This document shows, piece by piece, positions 7,391 to 16,841 of a stretch of DNA of 64,000 bases. Source of the DNA: Leptogranulimonas caecicola (GTDB taxonomy: Bacteria; Actinomycetota; Coriobacteriia; Coriobacteriales; Atopobiaceae); assembly GCF_023168405.1 (NCBI RefSeq), contig NZ_AP025285.1:680001-744000 (forward strand), written 5' to 3'. Position numbers and translations under genes: made by a program. Under the pieces are notes generated by a model. It did not search any database. It saw only the letters and a list, made by a program, of their open reading frames with translations, and was not told the origin of the DNA. How positions within the stretch are numbered: the stretch's first letter is position 1; each line of letters starts with the position of its first letter.

Positions 7391-10300
7391 ATGCCCCCCA
7401 TCTACTGGAAAGAGATAGGGCGCACCATCAAAGCGTCGCTGGGCCGCTTCATTGCTATCGTCATCATCGTGGCCATGGGCTGCGGCTTTTTCGCTGGCCT
7501 GCGCATGACCGGTGTGGGAATGCGCAAATCGGCCGATGCGTTCTACGACGCCACTCGTTTGTTCGATATCCAGCTGGTCTCCACGTTGGGTTTTAGCGAC
7601 CAGACCGTGGATGAGATCGCAGTCACCCCCGGGGTCGAGGCGGTCATGCCTCAGCGCACAGTGGACGTCATGGCGGACATCGACGGCACCTCCCACTCGG
7701 TGCGCATCATGTCTTTTAATGAGGAAGCCGCTAAGGATTCCCAGGTAGATGGCCCTGCAGTGCTAAGTGAAAACGGGGGGTACCTGGATCGCCTCATGCT
7801 TATGGAAGGTCGCTGGCCCACTGCCGACAACGAATGCGTGGTGCTCTACAAGAAGGCCATTGCGGGGGCGATGCCCAAGACAATCAAAGTGCTCTATAGC
7901 TCCGCCGATCTCGACGGCGTGCTCAAAGTACGCGAGTACCAGGTGGTAGGAATGGTGGAATGCGCTGCCTTCACCAATGAGACCACGCTTTCTACCACCT
8001 CGTTGGGCAGCGGCATGCTGGGACAAGTGGCCTTTGTGGGGCCCTCTGCTTTCGACAGCGACACTCCCTATACCCAGGTCTCAGTCGAAGTCTCTGGGGC
8101 CAAGGATGCCCTCTGGGGGACCGATGCCTATCAGCAGCGGGTTGACGAGGTGGCAGCCTCTATCGACAGCCGCCTTGCTGGTATCGCAAACGGTCGTCTG
8201 GCCCAGGTGCGCGATGAGGCCCAAAAGACTTTGGACGACAATCGCGCCACCTACGAACGGGAACGCGCCGATGCCCAAGCCCAGCTTGATGACGCCAAGG
8301 CTCAGCTGGAAGACGCCAAGGCCCAGCTGGATTCAGGCCAGGCCTCCTTGGACGAGGGACGCGCCACCCTTGCCGAGAAACGACAGCAGTTGGCGGATGG
8401 CCGCGCTCAGTGGGAAGAGGGCTCTGCTGAGCTGGCTGACAAAGAAGTCGAGCTAGAAAATGGGAGGGTGGAGCTGGAGCAGGCGCAGGCCACCTTAGAC
8501 GACAACAGCGCCACTCTCCAAGAGGCCGGGCGACAGCTGCGAGAGGCTCAAACGCAGTTGGAAGCCCAGGCCTCTGCCATCGATGAAGCCAAGCAGCAGA
8601 TCTCTGCCTATGAGCAGGGATGCCAAGCACTGGTGTCTGCTGCACAAGCCCAGGGGCTTAAGGGCGCTACGGTGGCAGAGATCCAGCAAGAGGCGGCAGC
8701 CTTTATCGGCCAGCTGGAAGCCGCGGCTACTGCTGGCCAACCTATCTCCCAAGAGACGCTCGCAGGCCTTAAGGCTTTGGAAGCTCAGGCAAACACGCTG
8801 CTGGACAACGAGAGCGCCATTCAACAGGCCAAAGACGGCGTGGCGCGCTATGAAGAGGGGCTGGCTGCCCTCAAAGTCCAGGAGGGTCAGCTCAATGAGG
8901 GGGCGCGTCGGCTAGAGGCCGGCCGCTCCCAGCTGAATGCCCACAGAACGCAGCTAGAGGACGGCGCGGCGCAGATTGCAGCAGCCAAAGAGCAGTTGGC
9001 GTCCACCAAGGCCCAGCTGGATGATGGCGAGCGGCAGATTCAAGAGGGGCAGCAGTCGCTGGACGAGGCGGCCGCGAGGCTTGAGCAAGGCAGAAAAGAC
9101 TACGAGAGCGGCCTGGCCGAGTATAAGGAAAACGAGGCAAAGGCCCAGCAAGAGTTTGCAGAGGCCGAGGCCAAACTTGCCGATGGCCAGGCAGAGATAG
9201 ACGATATCGCCCGTCCTGACATCTATCTGTTGGACCGCACGCGCAACTATGGCGCGGAATCCTATAAGTCTGACTCCCAGCGCATCGACGCCATCGCCAC
9301 CGCGTTCCCGTTCTTCTTCTTTTTGGTGGCGGCCCTGGTGTCGCTCACTACCATGACGCGCATGGTGGATGACGAGCGTGGGCTCATTGGCACCTATAAG
9401 GCGCTGGGATATTCGGCGGGCGCCATCTGCGCCAAGTACCTCATCTATGCAGGGCTGGCCTCGGTGGTCGGTGCGCTTTTGGGCATTCTTACCATGTCCC
9501 AGCTCTTACCCGGCGTGATCTTTGACGCCTATGGCATCATCTATGCGGTCCCTGCTCGGCCGTGGCCGCTGCCCATCGAGGCGCCTCAAGCACTGGCGGC
9601 GGCGTTTCTCGGCATCGCGGTGACCTTGGGCGCCACCTTGTTCGCCTGCCTTTCCAGCTTGCGAGAAAGCCCGGCCTCGCTCATGCAGCCTCGTGCCCCC
9701 AAGGCTGGAAAACGCATCTTGCTGGAGCGCGTCAAGCCCCTTTGGAATCGCCTGTCATTCTCTTGGAAGGTCACCTTCCGCAATATCTTTCGCTATAAGC
9801 GCCGCTTCTTCATGACGGTGGTGGGCATCGCCGGCTGCACCATGCTGCTGCTCACAGGCTTTGGGGTGCGTGACTCTATCAACGACATCATCGATAAGCA
9901 ATTTGGCGAGATCATGCACTACAACCTTACGGTGGGCCTCGCCGAGGACGCGACGCCTGAGGAGCATGAGGCCGTGGTGACCTACCTGGCAAGCCATACC
10001 AACGCAGCAGCCACCCAGAGCGCCTATACAGAAAACGTCATGGCAGACAGCGCCGCCAGCGACGGCAAAAACCATACGGCCACGCTGACGGTGCCCGAGG
10101 ATGCCTTGGGGTTTAGCTCGGTGATGACCTTGAGAAACCGTGTCACCAAAGAGCCCTGCGAGCTTGCTGACGATGCCTGTATCGTGACCGAGAAACTCGC
10201 CGCCTCGCTAGGCGTCGCCCCTGGGGATACCCTCGAGCTCTACCAGGAAGACGCCGTGGGCAACCGCACCGGAAGCCCCCACAAGATTACGGTGACCGGA

Positions 10301-10921
10301 GTCTGCGAGACCTATCTGGGCTCGGTGGTCTACCTAGGCAAAGGGGCCTATGAGAAAGCCTTTGGCCCTCTGCCGGAAGCCCACACCGTCTATGGGCTGG
10401 TGCCCGAGAGCGGCTCTGAGCGCCAAGAGATCATCGAGGCCGTGGAGGCCATGGGCGGCGTGGACACCGTGACGCTCAACGACGAGACCATCGCCAGTTA
10501 CCGCTCCATGCTCAAATCGGTGGATTCGGTGATGATCGTGCTTATCGCGGCGGCGGCGTTGCTGGCCTTTGTGGTGCTCTACAACCTGGCAAACATCAAT
10601 ATCGCCGAGCGCGTCCGCGAGATCGCCAGCCTTAAGGTATTGGGATTTACTCCAAAAGAAGTGGACGCCTACGTGTTTCGCGAGATAGTGCTCATCGTGA
10701 TCATCGGCGCGCTGGTAGGCCTTGTCATGGGCGTGTGGTTTGAGTCCTACGTCATCGTGACTGCCGAGGTGGACGCTGCAATGTTTGGCCGCGAGATCCA
10801 TGCTGTGAGCTTTGTCATGGCCTTTGGGCTCACCCTGGGCTTCTGCGGACTGGTACTTTTGGCCATGCTCCCCAAGCTTGCCTCCATCGACATGGTAGAA
10901 AGCCTCAAATCGGTAGAGTAA
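7391..10921 (+). CDS. FtsX-like ABC permease with long extracytoplasmic coiled coil
   Basis: This is a 1176-residue membrane protein. A first helix lies near residues 18-38, followed by a periplasmic-type globular part. A long coiled coil of about 340 residues (268-605) follows, rich in AQLDDAKAQLEDAK-like heptads. A first FtsX block of three helices then lies around 640-790, a second extracytoplasmic domain follows, and a final FtsX block lies around residues 1040-1170. This duplicated FtsX topology makes it a full permease by itself. It is translationally coupled to the ATPase. Proteins of this build are common in Firmicutes and Coriobacteriia and are mechanotransmitters rather than importers. 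The coiled coil could reach the cell wall and control a hydrolase, as FtsEX does. The substrate is unknown. Confidence 0.93.
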   Translation: MPPIYWKEIGRTIKASLGRFIAIVIIVAMGCGFFAGLRMTGVGMRKSADAFYDATRLFDIQLVSTLGFSDQTVDEIAVTPGVEAVMPQRTVDVMADIDGTSHSVRIMSFNEEAAKDSQVDGPAVLSENGGYLDRLMLMEGRWPTADNECVVLYKKAIAGAMPKTIKVLYSSADLDGVLKVREYQVVGMVECAAFTNETTLSTTSLGSGMLGQVAFVGPSAFDSDTPYTQVSVEVSGAKDALWGTDAYQQRVDEVAASIDSRLAGIANGRLAQVRDEAQKTLDDNRATYERERADAQAQLDDAKAQLEDAKAQLDSGQASLDEGRATLAEKRQQLADGRAQWEEGSAELADKEVELENGRVELEQAQATLDDNSATLQEAGRQLREAQTQLEAQASAIDEAKQQISAYEQGCQALVSAAQAQGLKGATVAEIQQEAAAFIGQLEAAATAGQPISQETLAGLKALEAQANTLLDNESAIQQAKDGVARYEEGLAALKVQEGQLNEGARRLEAGRSQLNAHRTQLEDGAAQIAAAKEQLASTKAQLDDGERQIQEGQQSLDEAAARLEQGRKDYESGLAEYKENEAKAQQEFAEAEAKLADGQAEIDDIARPDIYLLDRTRNYGAESYKSDSQRIDAIATAFPFFFFLVAALVSLTTMTRMVDDERGLIGTYKALGYSAGAICAKYLIYAGLASVVGALLGILTMSQLLPGVIFDAYGIIYAVPARPWPLPIEAPQALAAAFLGIAVTLGATLFACLSSLRESPASLMQPRAPKAGKRILLERVKPLWNRLSFSWKVTFRNIFRYKRRFFMTVVGIAGCTMLLLTGFGVRDSINDIIDKQFGEIMHYNLTVGLAEDATPEEHEAVVTYLASHTNAAATQSAYTENVMADSAASDGKNHTATLTVPEDALGFSSVMTLRNRVTKEPCELADDACIVTEKLAASLGVAPGDTLELYQEDAVGNRTGSPHKITVTGVCETYLGSVVYLGKGAYEKAFGPLPEAHTVYGLVPESGSERQEIIEAVEAMGGVDTVTLNDETIASYRSMLKSVDSVMIVLIAAAALLAFVVLYNLANINIAERVREIASLKVLGFTPKEVDAYVFREIVLIVIIGALVGLVMGVWFESYVIVTAEVDAAMFGREIHAVSFVMAFGLTLGFCGLVLLAMLPKLASIDMVESLKSVE

Positions 10922-10966
10922 CATTTATATGTCTATGTATTGACCCCTTTGCACCCGGAGGACCTT

Positions 10967-11902
10967 ATGGACGCCCCCTATTCCATCATCGTTGACTCTC
11001 CTTGTGAGATCACCAAAGAATTCGCCGAGCAAAACGACCTTACCGTCCTGCACTTCACCTATACGGAGGCAGACAAAGAGGACGGCGGCCTCTCGGGCAC
11101 CGACAACCTCTTCAACGCCAAGACTGCCCATGAGTTCTATGACGCCATGCGTCACGGCGCCTCTCCCATGACCAGCCAGCCTTCACAGTTGGAGTTCGAG
11201 GAGTGCTTCCGCCAGGTGGCCAAGAGCGGAAAACCCGCCATTTACCTGGCCTTTGATTCCGGCATCTCCGGCTGCTACGAGGGCGCTTGTACCGCGCTGG
11301 AGCGCGTGAAGGAAGACTATCCTGGCATCCCCCTCACCATTGTGGACACCAAGCTTGCATCCACTCCTTTGAACCTGCTGGTGTACGAGGCGGTGCGCCA
11401 GCGCAACAAGGGCCTTTCGATGGAGGGCCTGGCTCAATGGGCGACCGAGGCTCACAACTTCATCCACACCCTCTTTATGGTGGATGACCTCAAGGCTTTG
11501 GCCCGTGGCGGCCGCATTCCCACCGGCATTGCCTTTGTGGGCACCAAGCTCGACATCAAGCCCATGCTCACCATTGCGCTGGACGGCAAGCTGGAGCTGG
11601 TAGGCGTGGCGCGCGGCCGCAAGAAGGGCATTCGTCGCCTGGCCGACAACTACCTCAAGAACCACGAGGAGAACACTCCGGTGTGCGCCATTGGCAATGC
11701 CGATTGCCCTGCCGACGTTCGCCGTCTGGAAGACCTGATCTCCCGCTCCGATGAGAACACTCTCTTCTTGGAGAGCTTTGCTGGCCCGACCATCGGCTGT
11801 CACGTAGGCCCGGGCTTCATGTCTTGCTGCTTCTGGGGCGCAGACAAGCGCGGCACCATGGCAGTGCCCGATAAGATCGCCAGCCAGGTGGAGCACGAGT
11901 AA
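10967..11902 (+). CDS. DegV family fatty-acid-binding protein
   Basis: This is a DegV protein of about 311 residues, which binds long-chain fatty acids and in other bacteria feeds them to fatty acid kinase FakA. It starts with YSIIVDSPCEIT, the family N-terminal motif, and carries MTSQPSQLEF and the basic GGRIPTGIAFVGTKLDIKPM region of the lipid pocket. I chose the ATG at 10967 because GGAGG lies six bases upstream; an earlier in-frame ATG at 10940 has none. It follows the ABC permease by 45 nt, so it may be cotranscribed, and it ends at a clear terminator. Confidence 0.93.
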   Translation: MDAPYSIIVDSPCEITKEFAEQNDLTVLHFTYTEADKEDGGLSGTDNLFNAKTAHEFYDAMRHGASPMTSQPSQLEFEECFRQVAKSGKPAIYLAFDSGISGCYEGACTALERVKEDYPGIPLTIVDTKLASTPLNLLVYEAVRQRNKGLSMEGLAQWATEAHNFIHTLFMVDDLKALARGGRIPTGIAFVGTKLDIKPMLTIALDGKLELVGVARGRKKGIRRLADNYLKNHEENTPVCAIGNADCPADVRRLEDLISRSDENTLFLESFAGPTIGCHVGPGFMSCCFWGADKRGTMAVPDKIASQVEHE

Positions 11903-11946
11903 CCTTAACGGAGCATGCGCCAGGCTCTTGCGCACTCAAACCCACG

Positions 11947-11990
11947 CACCCTCCTGCTTGGAAGCGTTCCAGGTAGGAGGGTGTGTTTCT
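11947..11990 (+). terminator. terminator between degV and fic, merging into a motif copy
   Basis: The perfect arms CACCCTCCT / AGGAGGGTG enclose a second stem TTGGAA/TTCCA. The trailing TGTTTCT is part of GTTTCTCGGCA at 11985-11995, a near copy of the dispersed 13-mer, so here the motif takes the place of a U-tract. Confidence 0.75.
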
Positions 11991-12035
11991 CGGCAGTTTG
12001 AGGACTCGGGGGGCTGACAGGCGCCTTCTGGGATG

Positions 12036-12794
12036 CTAGCGCACGCGGTCTTCCCAGGTGCGCAGGGTCTCCTCGCGTAGGAAGGCCTTGAAAGGCGCCA
12101 AGTCTCCGGTGGAATCAAAGGCTTCCAGGGCCTCGTAGAAGGCGGCTTGGTCGCTGGCGTAGACGCACACTGGCGGATGGCCGCCGGCCAGCAGGATGAA
12201 GTTGGCCAGGTCGCGGGCCACGCGGCCTGTTCCCTCGGAGAAGGGGTGGATGGAGACCAGCGCGTTGTGGAAGTAGGCGGCGCAGGTGAGAGCGCGCTTG
12301 GGAGTGAGATTGGGGAGCTGAGCGCACACTTCGCGGCAGAGCTCCCGGGTGAGCAGAGGGCAGTCTTCAGGGGAGGCGCCCACCTCATGGGTCTCGCGCA
12401 CGATATAGTCGCTCAATTTATATTTGCCCGGACGCTCGCCATCTGCAAGCTGAGTGGGGCTGTAGGTGCCATAGGTCAGCGTGCGATGGAGCGAGAGCAC
12501 CAGCGATTCGTCCAAGGGGCGGCAGTACGCAAGGGCGTCCAGCATCCAGAAGAAGGCCACCCGCTGGTTAGCGATAGAGATGAGGTTTCGCACGGGGCCG
12601 GTGTAGTTGGTGACGCTGGCATGCTCGAAGACCTGGCTGGCTTCTTGAAAGGTGATGTCGGCACGCTCGATCTTGGCCGATTGGTAGGCAAACTCCAGCG
12701 CGAAATCTGACAGCTCGTAGTTTTGCTCTTGATGCGAGAGCGAGGACCACCAAGACAACACGTCGTCGTAGGTAACCGGAGTCTTGCGAGCCAT
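12036..12794 (-). CDS. Fic family protein with altered GNGR motif
   Basis: This is a 252-residue Fic-domain protein; such enzymes transfer AMP or other nucleotide parts to target hydroxyls. The active-site loop reads HPFSEGTGRVAR. The catalytic histidine and both arginines are present, but the usual asparagine of GNGR is threonine, which may weaken phosphate anchoring. Upstream, SAKIER resembles the autoinhibitory S-x-x-x-E-G/N helix motif of class II Fic proteins, with Gly replaced by Arg. The start at 12794 follows GAGGAGG; the frame extends ten codons further upstream. It is monocistronic and convergent with degV. No partner antitoxin gene was seen. Confidence 0.88.
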   Translation of the reverse strand: MARKTPVTYDDVLSWWSSLSHQEQNYELSDFALEFAYQSAKIERADITFQEASQVFEHASVTNYTGPVRNLISIANQRVAFFWMLDALAYCRPLDESLVLSLHRTLTYGTYSPTQLADGERPGKYKLSDYIVRETHEVGASPEDCPLLTRELCREVCAQLPNLTPKRALTCAAYFHNALVSIHPFSEGTGRVARDLANFILLAGGHPPVCVYASDQAAFYEALEAFDSTGDLAPFKAFLREETLRTWEDRVR

Positions 12795-13042
12795 GGACAA
12801 CCTCCTCACACGGTGCTTTGACATCTATGATGACAAAACCAGGTGGGCGATGGGGCGGCAAATGGGGGAACGGGGTGCTTTCTTTACAAATGATGAGGGA
12901 GGGTCTGGAGAAACCGTGGTGAGCTCGTGGCGGCTCTAAGGAAGTTATTCAACTGCGAGGTTTGCGACCCATACTTACCTAAGGCCGCTCTTTTAGAGAG
13001 GGCACGTGAGGCAGGCAGTGGCAGAAGGAAGGATGATCGTCC

Positions 13043-14929
13043 ATGGCGCTCACCCGGAGAAATTTTTTATGTGGCGCGGCTGGCTTGGCAGGATTGACCC
13101 TTGCGTCGTGCGCCCAGAACCCTGCTCCCGCTGAGGAAGACTCTGCTGATCAGAAAAAACCCAAGGTAGACGTGCATGCCTTTGATAAGTTGGCACTGGA
13201 TGGCTCTGCGTGGAACTACGACGAGGAACACGACGTCTATTATCAGTTGGGATTGCCTTATGTGCTTGATCCCGTAGCAAGCCTTTACCAAAAACTCTCT
13301 ATCTATGTGCCTGGCGCCTATTTTGAGAGCAAGGCTCATGGCGCCACCTATGAGTGCCATGTGAAAGAAGACAGCCAGGTGGCTGAGATCCCTCAGGCCT
13401 CTGCGCCCATTCTTTTGCCCATTAACTGCGGCGACTTTGGCCCGCAGATCGCAGCCAGCACCTATAGCTACGAGGGCCTCAAGACCTATCTGGACGCTGG
13501 CTGCATCTATGTATTTGCGGGATGCCGCGGCCGCTCAGGAGGCTATGAGTCCAAAAACCAGCTGGAAGGCGACGGGTCCTTTGACGGCGGCATGCCTTGG
13601 AACATCACCGACCTCAAAGCAGCCGTCCGCTTCCTTCGCTATAACGCTGCCGTTCTGCCCGGAGGCGCCCAATCCATCTATGGCATGGGGTTAGGGGCTG
13701 GTGCAGGCATCGCGTCGCTTATGGGCGTTTCAGGCGATGCCCCTTGTTTTGACCTCTATCTTAAGGAGGACGGCGCGGCCCTTTGGGATGGCCGGGGAAA
13801 CCCGGTCTCAGATGCTCTTACTGGCGTACTTGCGTGGACGCCGGTGGTAGACCTTACCCATCAAGATGGCGCCTATGAGTGGCTCTATGGGCGCTTCTCT
13901 CAGAGTGAGAGTCGGGTCACCGATCTTTGGACCTCGGCGCTCTCTCAAGATCTGGCAGGCACCTACGGCCCCTTTGTAAACGCGCTGGGGCTCTCTTCAG
14001 GCTCTGGAGAGGACGCTCGAGAGCTATCGCTGGTAGAGACTGGCGACGGTCTTTGGAGCGATGGCGGCTATTACCAGGAGCTTCTCTCTCAGCTGGAGGG
14101 GGCAGCCACGCAGTTTTTCGAGCATGCGTCTTTTCCTGCCACGCTCTCAGCCTCTATCCAAACCAGCGCGGGGTTCCCAGGCGGCCAAGCTACTGGCGCC
14201 GACAGCCAAGCCATCGCTGCCAACGTGGCCCAAAGCGCTACGGGCGAGGCAGTGTCGTCTGCCCCGGCTATCTCGGTGCCTTCTGTGGCAGCCTACTTGG
14301 CCACCCTCAACAGCACCAGTCAATGGCTCTCCTACAACCCCTCAGATATGGTGGTGCGCATTGCCGATTTGCGCAGCTTCATCCAAGCCTGCGCCCCTGC
14401 CAGTCTGCCTTGCACTGCCTTCGATGGCATTGAATGCAAAACCGACGAGAACCAGCTCTTCGGGACCGGGACCCATGCGACGCTGCACTTTAGCAGGGAT
14501 ATCTACGAGCTGCTCAACCACAACCAGAGCACCTATGCCACACTTTCTGGCTGGCAGAACACCTATCCGGGCGATTGGGGCGTCGAGCTTCTTGAGAAAA
14601 ACGCCCAGGGCGCCACTGTCGAGCGCCGGGGGCAGATGGCCAACGCCTTTAACTATCTGGTAGGGGAGACCGATCTTCTCGGCAGCGCGAAAGTGGCTCC
14701 TCAGTGGCGTATCCAGGTGGGTCTCGCGCAGTCGGTGGTGCCCTTTACCTCGGGTATCAATTTGGCCTGGTGCTTGCGCTCCACTGGGGCTGCCCAGCAA
14801 GTAGACCTCACTTGCGTATGGGGCGGCGGCCACGACCTATGCGAAGTAACCGGCGCTGCTCCAGAAAACCTGGTGAACTGGATCAAGGAGCGCATCCCTC
14901 AGGTGGATGAGTCCGAGCGCACCCAATAG
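13043..14929 (+). CDS. tannase-like secreted lipoprotein lacking the nucleophile serine
   Basis: The 628-residue product begins with a twin-arginine-type lipoprotein signal (TRRNFLCG ... LTLASC), so it should be exported folded and anchored to the membrane. The body resembles bacterial subtype-B tannase/feruloyl-esterase-like alpha/beta hydrolases: SIYVPGAYFESKA, then a GCRGRSGGY stretch, then WNITDLKAAVRFLRYNAAVLPGGA leading to the nucleophile elbow. The elbow reads G216-L-G218-A-G220, so the GxSxG serine is a glycine. A candidate histidine is kept in WGGGHDLCE near the C terminus. A Gln/Ser/Ala-rich spacer lies around residues 385-415. The gene stands alone and is convergent with a DUF2142 gene. 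It may bind aromatic esters or glycans without cutting them. The tannase assignment is from remembered family motifs. Confidence 0.7.
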   Translation: MALTRRNFLCGAAGLAGLTLASCAQNPAPAEEDSADQKKPKVDVHAFDKLALDGSAWNYDEEHDVYYQLGLPYVLDPVASLYQKLSIYVPGAYFESKAHGATYECHVKEDSQVAEIPQASAPILLPINCGDFGPQIAASTYSYEGLKTYLDAGCIYVFAGCRGRSGGYESKNQLEGDGSFDGGMPWNITDLKAAVRFLRYNAAVLPGGAQSIYGMGLGAGAGIASLMGVSGDAPCFDLYLKEDGAALWDGRGNPVSDALTGVLAWTPVVDLTHQDGAYEWLYGRFSQSESRVTDLWTSALSQDLAGTYGPFVNALGLSSGSGEDARELSLVETGDGLWSDGGYYQELLSQLEGAATQFFEHASFPATLSASIQTSAGFPGGQATGADSQAIAANVAQSATGEAVSSAPAISVPSVAAYLATLNSTSQWLSYNPSDMVVRIADLRSFIQACAPASLPCTAFDGIECKTDENQLFGTGTHATLHFSRDIYELLNHNQSTYATLSGWQNTYPGDWGVELLEKNAQGATVERRGQMANAFNYLVGETDLLGSAKVAPQWRIQVGLAQSVVPFTSGINLAWCLRSTGAAQQVDLTCVWGGGHDLCEVTGAAPENLVNWIKERIPQVDESERTQ

Positions 14930-14955
14930 CGTCCCACTCGCCCTAGGACGGCAAG

Positions 14956-16587
14956 CTAGAGGCGCATCACAAAGCCGCTTATAAAGATTGCCCAGCTGAG
15001 CGCCGCCATAATCCCGCTCAAGGCCAAGGGGGCGGCTGCAGCTGCCCTGGCGCCTGCCCAGGAGCGCGCTTTTTGGGCGAGGTGCGTAGCTGGGCCGCTG
15101 CCGAAGTTGAGGCAGATGAGCAGGAACGGCCCCATCTCAAAGAGCAGGTAGCGCACCTGGAGCCCCAGCACCAAGGGCGCCCCCAGATTGGTGTAGTTGA
15201 GGTAGAGGGCGGTGGCCATGAGGCAAAAGCCCAAGAAGATGCCGATAAAAAGGCTCCAGCGATAGCGGGGCTGAGCGCCGAAGTCATCTGCTTGGGTGCG
15301 GTCTGCCACCACGGACCAAGCCAAACAGCCTATGAATGCTGCCGAGAAAAGTGGCCATCCAGAGGGGATGGGCAAGTAGCAGAAGTTGATGAAGAGGTTG
15401 GCGAAGAGCTGGAAGGGCGTGAATACATTGATGAAAGAGGCCAAAAGGATGAGAGGGTAGGCCCAGAGATGCTCCAGGATGAAGCGGAGCTGCCCTAGGC
15501 TGTCGATGCTGGTAGAGCCGCCACGGGTGTCAGGGGCGATGGAGGCATTGTCAAAGAGATAGGGCACCACAAAGCTTGCCAGTAGCCCCACTACGCAGAG
15601 CGTGGCCGCTCCAATCCAGAGGACTCGATCCCGCGGGCGCTTGAATTTGCAGCGCGGCATGAATAGGAAGAGAAGGGCTGCAGGCAAAAAAACCGCTTTG
15701 GTGTAGGTGCCGATGACCCAAGGCGCCAAGATCCAGGCAGCCCTACCCAGGCTCAAGGGCTCATGGGGGGTCTGCAGCTCTTTGGCAAAACTGGCGCCGG
15801 CTAGAGAGAGCAGGGCGATAGCGCAGGGGTCGTAGGAGTAATTGGCAGCCATGAAGAGCAGGGTAGGGGTGAGGCCAAAGACCAAAAGGATGCGCCTTCC
15901 AGAGACCAGCCGGCTCATGGCCAGTGCCATGAGCGCGATATAGGCAATCATGTTGGTGAGACGCCCGTAGAACAGCTGCACCGAGAGGGGCGCCCCGCAC
16001 GCCTGGGCTAAAGCCAGCCCCAGCGCATTGGGGAGCCGAGTGGGCTGCAGCGAGGTCTCGGGAGACTCCTCTTGAGGAAAGGTCACCTGGTCCCAGCGAT
16101 CCATATAGGCTTGCGCTCTATCCAAATTGCCATCCTGCTGGATAGTGGACCAGTTGGCCGACCAGTCATCCTCGCTGGTACCCCAAGGGAAAGGCCCCAC
16201 GTTGTAGATGCCGTCAGGGTCGAAGTTGGTGAGTTCTCCTACCGATAAGAGCCTCTCTTGGCCTGCAGCAATGGCTGCCGCGCTGCGGTAATGGGCGTAC
16301 CCATCCCAGCTCACAGAGACGATGGCAGGCATGAAGCAACAATATAGGAGGCCCAAAGGAGCGGCGATGGCCACAAAGCAGGCGATAGGACGGCCAGCCA
16401 ACTGGCGACCCTTGAGAACCCAAAGCCCTATGCTGGGTGCGAAGAGCGCCCAGAAAAGGGCCAAGCGCCAAGGACAGCCCAAAAGGGCGCAGGCGACCCA
16501 TGTCACCAGGGCTATGAGCCCCAGGAGGGAGCCCAGCCAGAGGCGGGGGTGGTTCTCGGTAATAGTTTTTATAGAAGCGACGGACAT
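14956..16587 (-). CDS. DUF2142-like polytopic membrane protein
   Basis: This is a 543-residue protein with about twelve membrane helices. It resembles the DUF2142 / GT-C-like family found in surface polysaccharide loci. After the first helices, an extracytoplasmic loop begins with SWDGYAHYRSAAA, similar to the acidic first loop in which GT-C enzymes hold a catalytic Asp/Glu. The ATG at 16587 has only a weak GAAGAGAG upstream. It is divergent from queD and lies near the GT2/DUF2304 pair, so a role in moving lipid-linked sugars onto a cell-surface polymer is reasonable but inferred. Confidence 0.75.
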   Translation of the reverse strand: MSVASIKTITENHPRLWLGSLLGLIALVTWVACALLGCPWRLALFWALFAPSIGLWVLKGRQLAGRPIACFVAIAAPLGLLYCCFMPAIVSVSWDGYAHYRSAAAIAAGQERLLSVGELTNFDPDGIYNVGPFPWGTSEDDWSANWSTIQQDGNLDRAQAYMDRWDQVTFPQEESPETSLQPTRLPNALGLALAQACGAPLSVQLFYGRLTNMIAYIALMALAMSRLVSGRRILLVFGLTPTLLFMAANYSYDPCAIALLSLAGASFAKELQTPHEPLSLGRAAWILAPWVIGTYTKAVFLPAALLFLFMPRCKFKRPRDRVLWIGAATLCVVGLLASFVVPYLFDNASIAPDTRGGSTSIDSLGQLRFILEHLWAYPLILLASFINVFTPFQLFANLFINFCYLPIPSGWPLFSAAFIGCLAWSVVADRTQADDFGAQPRYRWSLFIGIFLGFCLMATALYLNYTNLGAPLVLGLQVRYLLFEMGPFLLICLNFGSGPATHLAQKARSWAGARAAAAAPLALSGIMAALSWAIFISGFVMRL

Positions 16588-16841
16588 GAAAACTCTCTTC
16601 GTGCCAAATGAGATGCGGGCTCTGGAGCAGGTGACGTCCTTAAGGCCCTAAGGAGACGGTGCTGGATTGCTTGAATGGTAAAGGCGGGTATTCTGTAGCC
16701 TAAAGTGGCCTTTGACCCCTTTGGCATCCCTGATTTCAAGGTATCAGCATCCTGGGTCAAAATGGGTCTAAGAGTCGCTGCGCACTTAAATGACACCAGA
16801 GGCGCTTGGCTGCGAGCACCTGAGATGAAAAGAGGACGCTC

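Noticed and set aside
7391-10921. Fusion of an SMC-like protein with a permease
   Set aside because: The coiled coil has no ATPase or hinge motifs and lies between the helices typical of duplicated FtsX permeases, so it is a normal extracytoplasmic insert of this class.
16588-16841. preQ1 riboswitch upstream of queD
   Set aside because: No match to the compact preQ1 aptamer consensus was found by eye in the leader.
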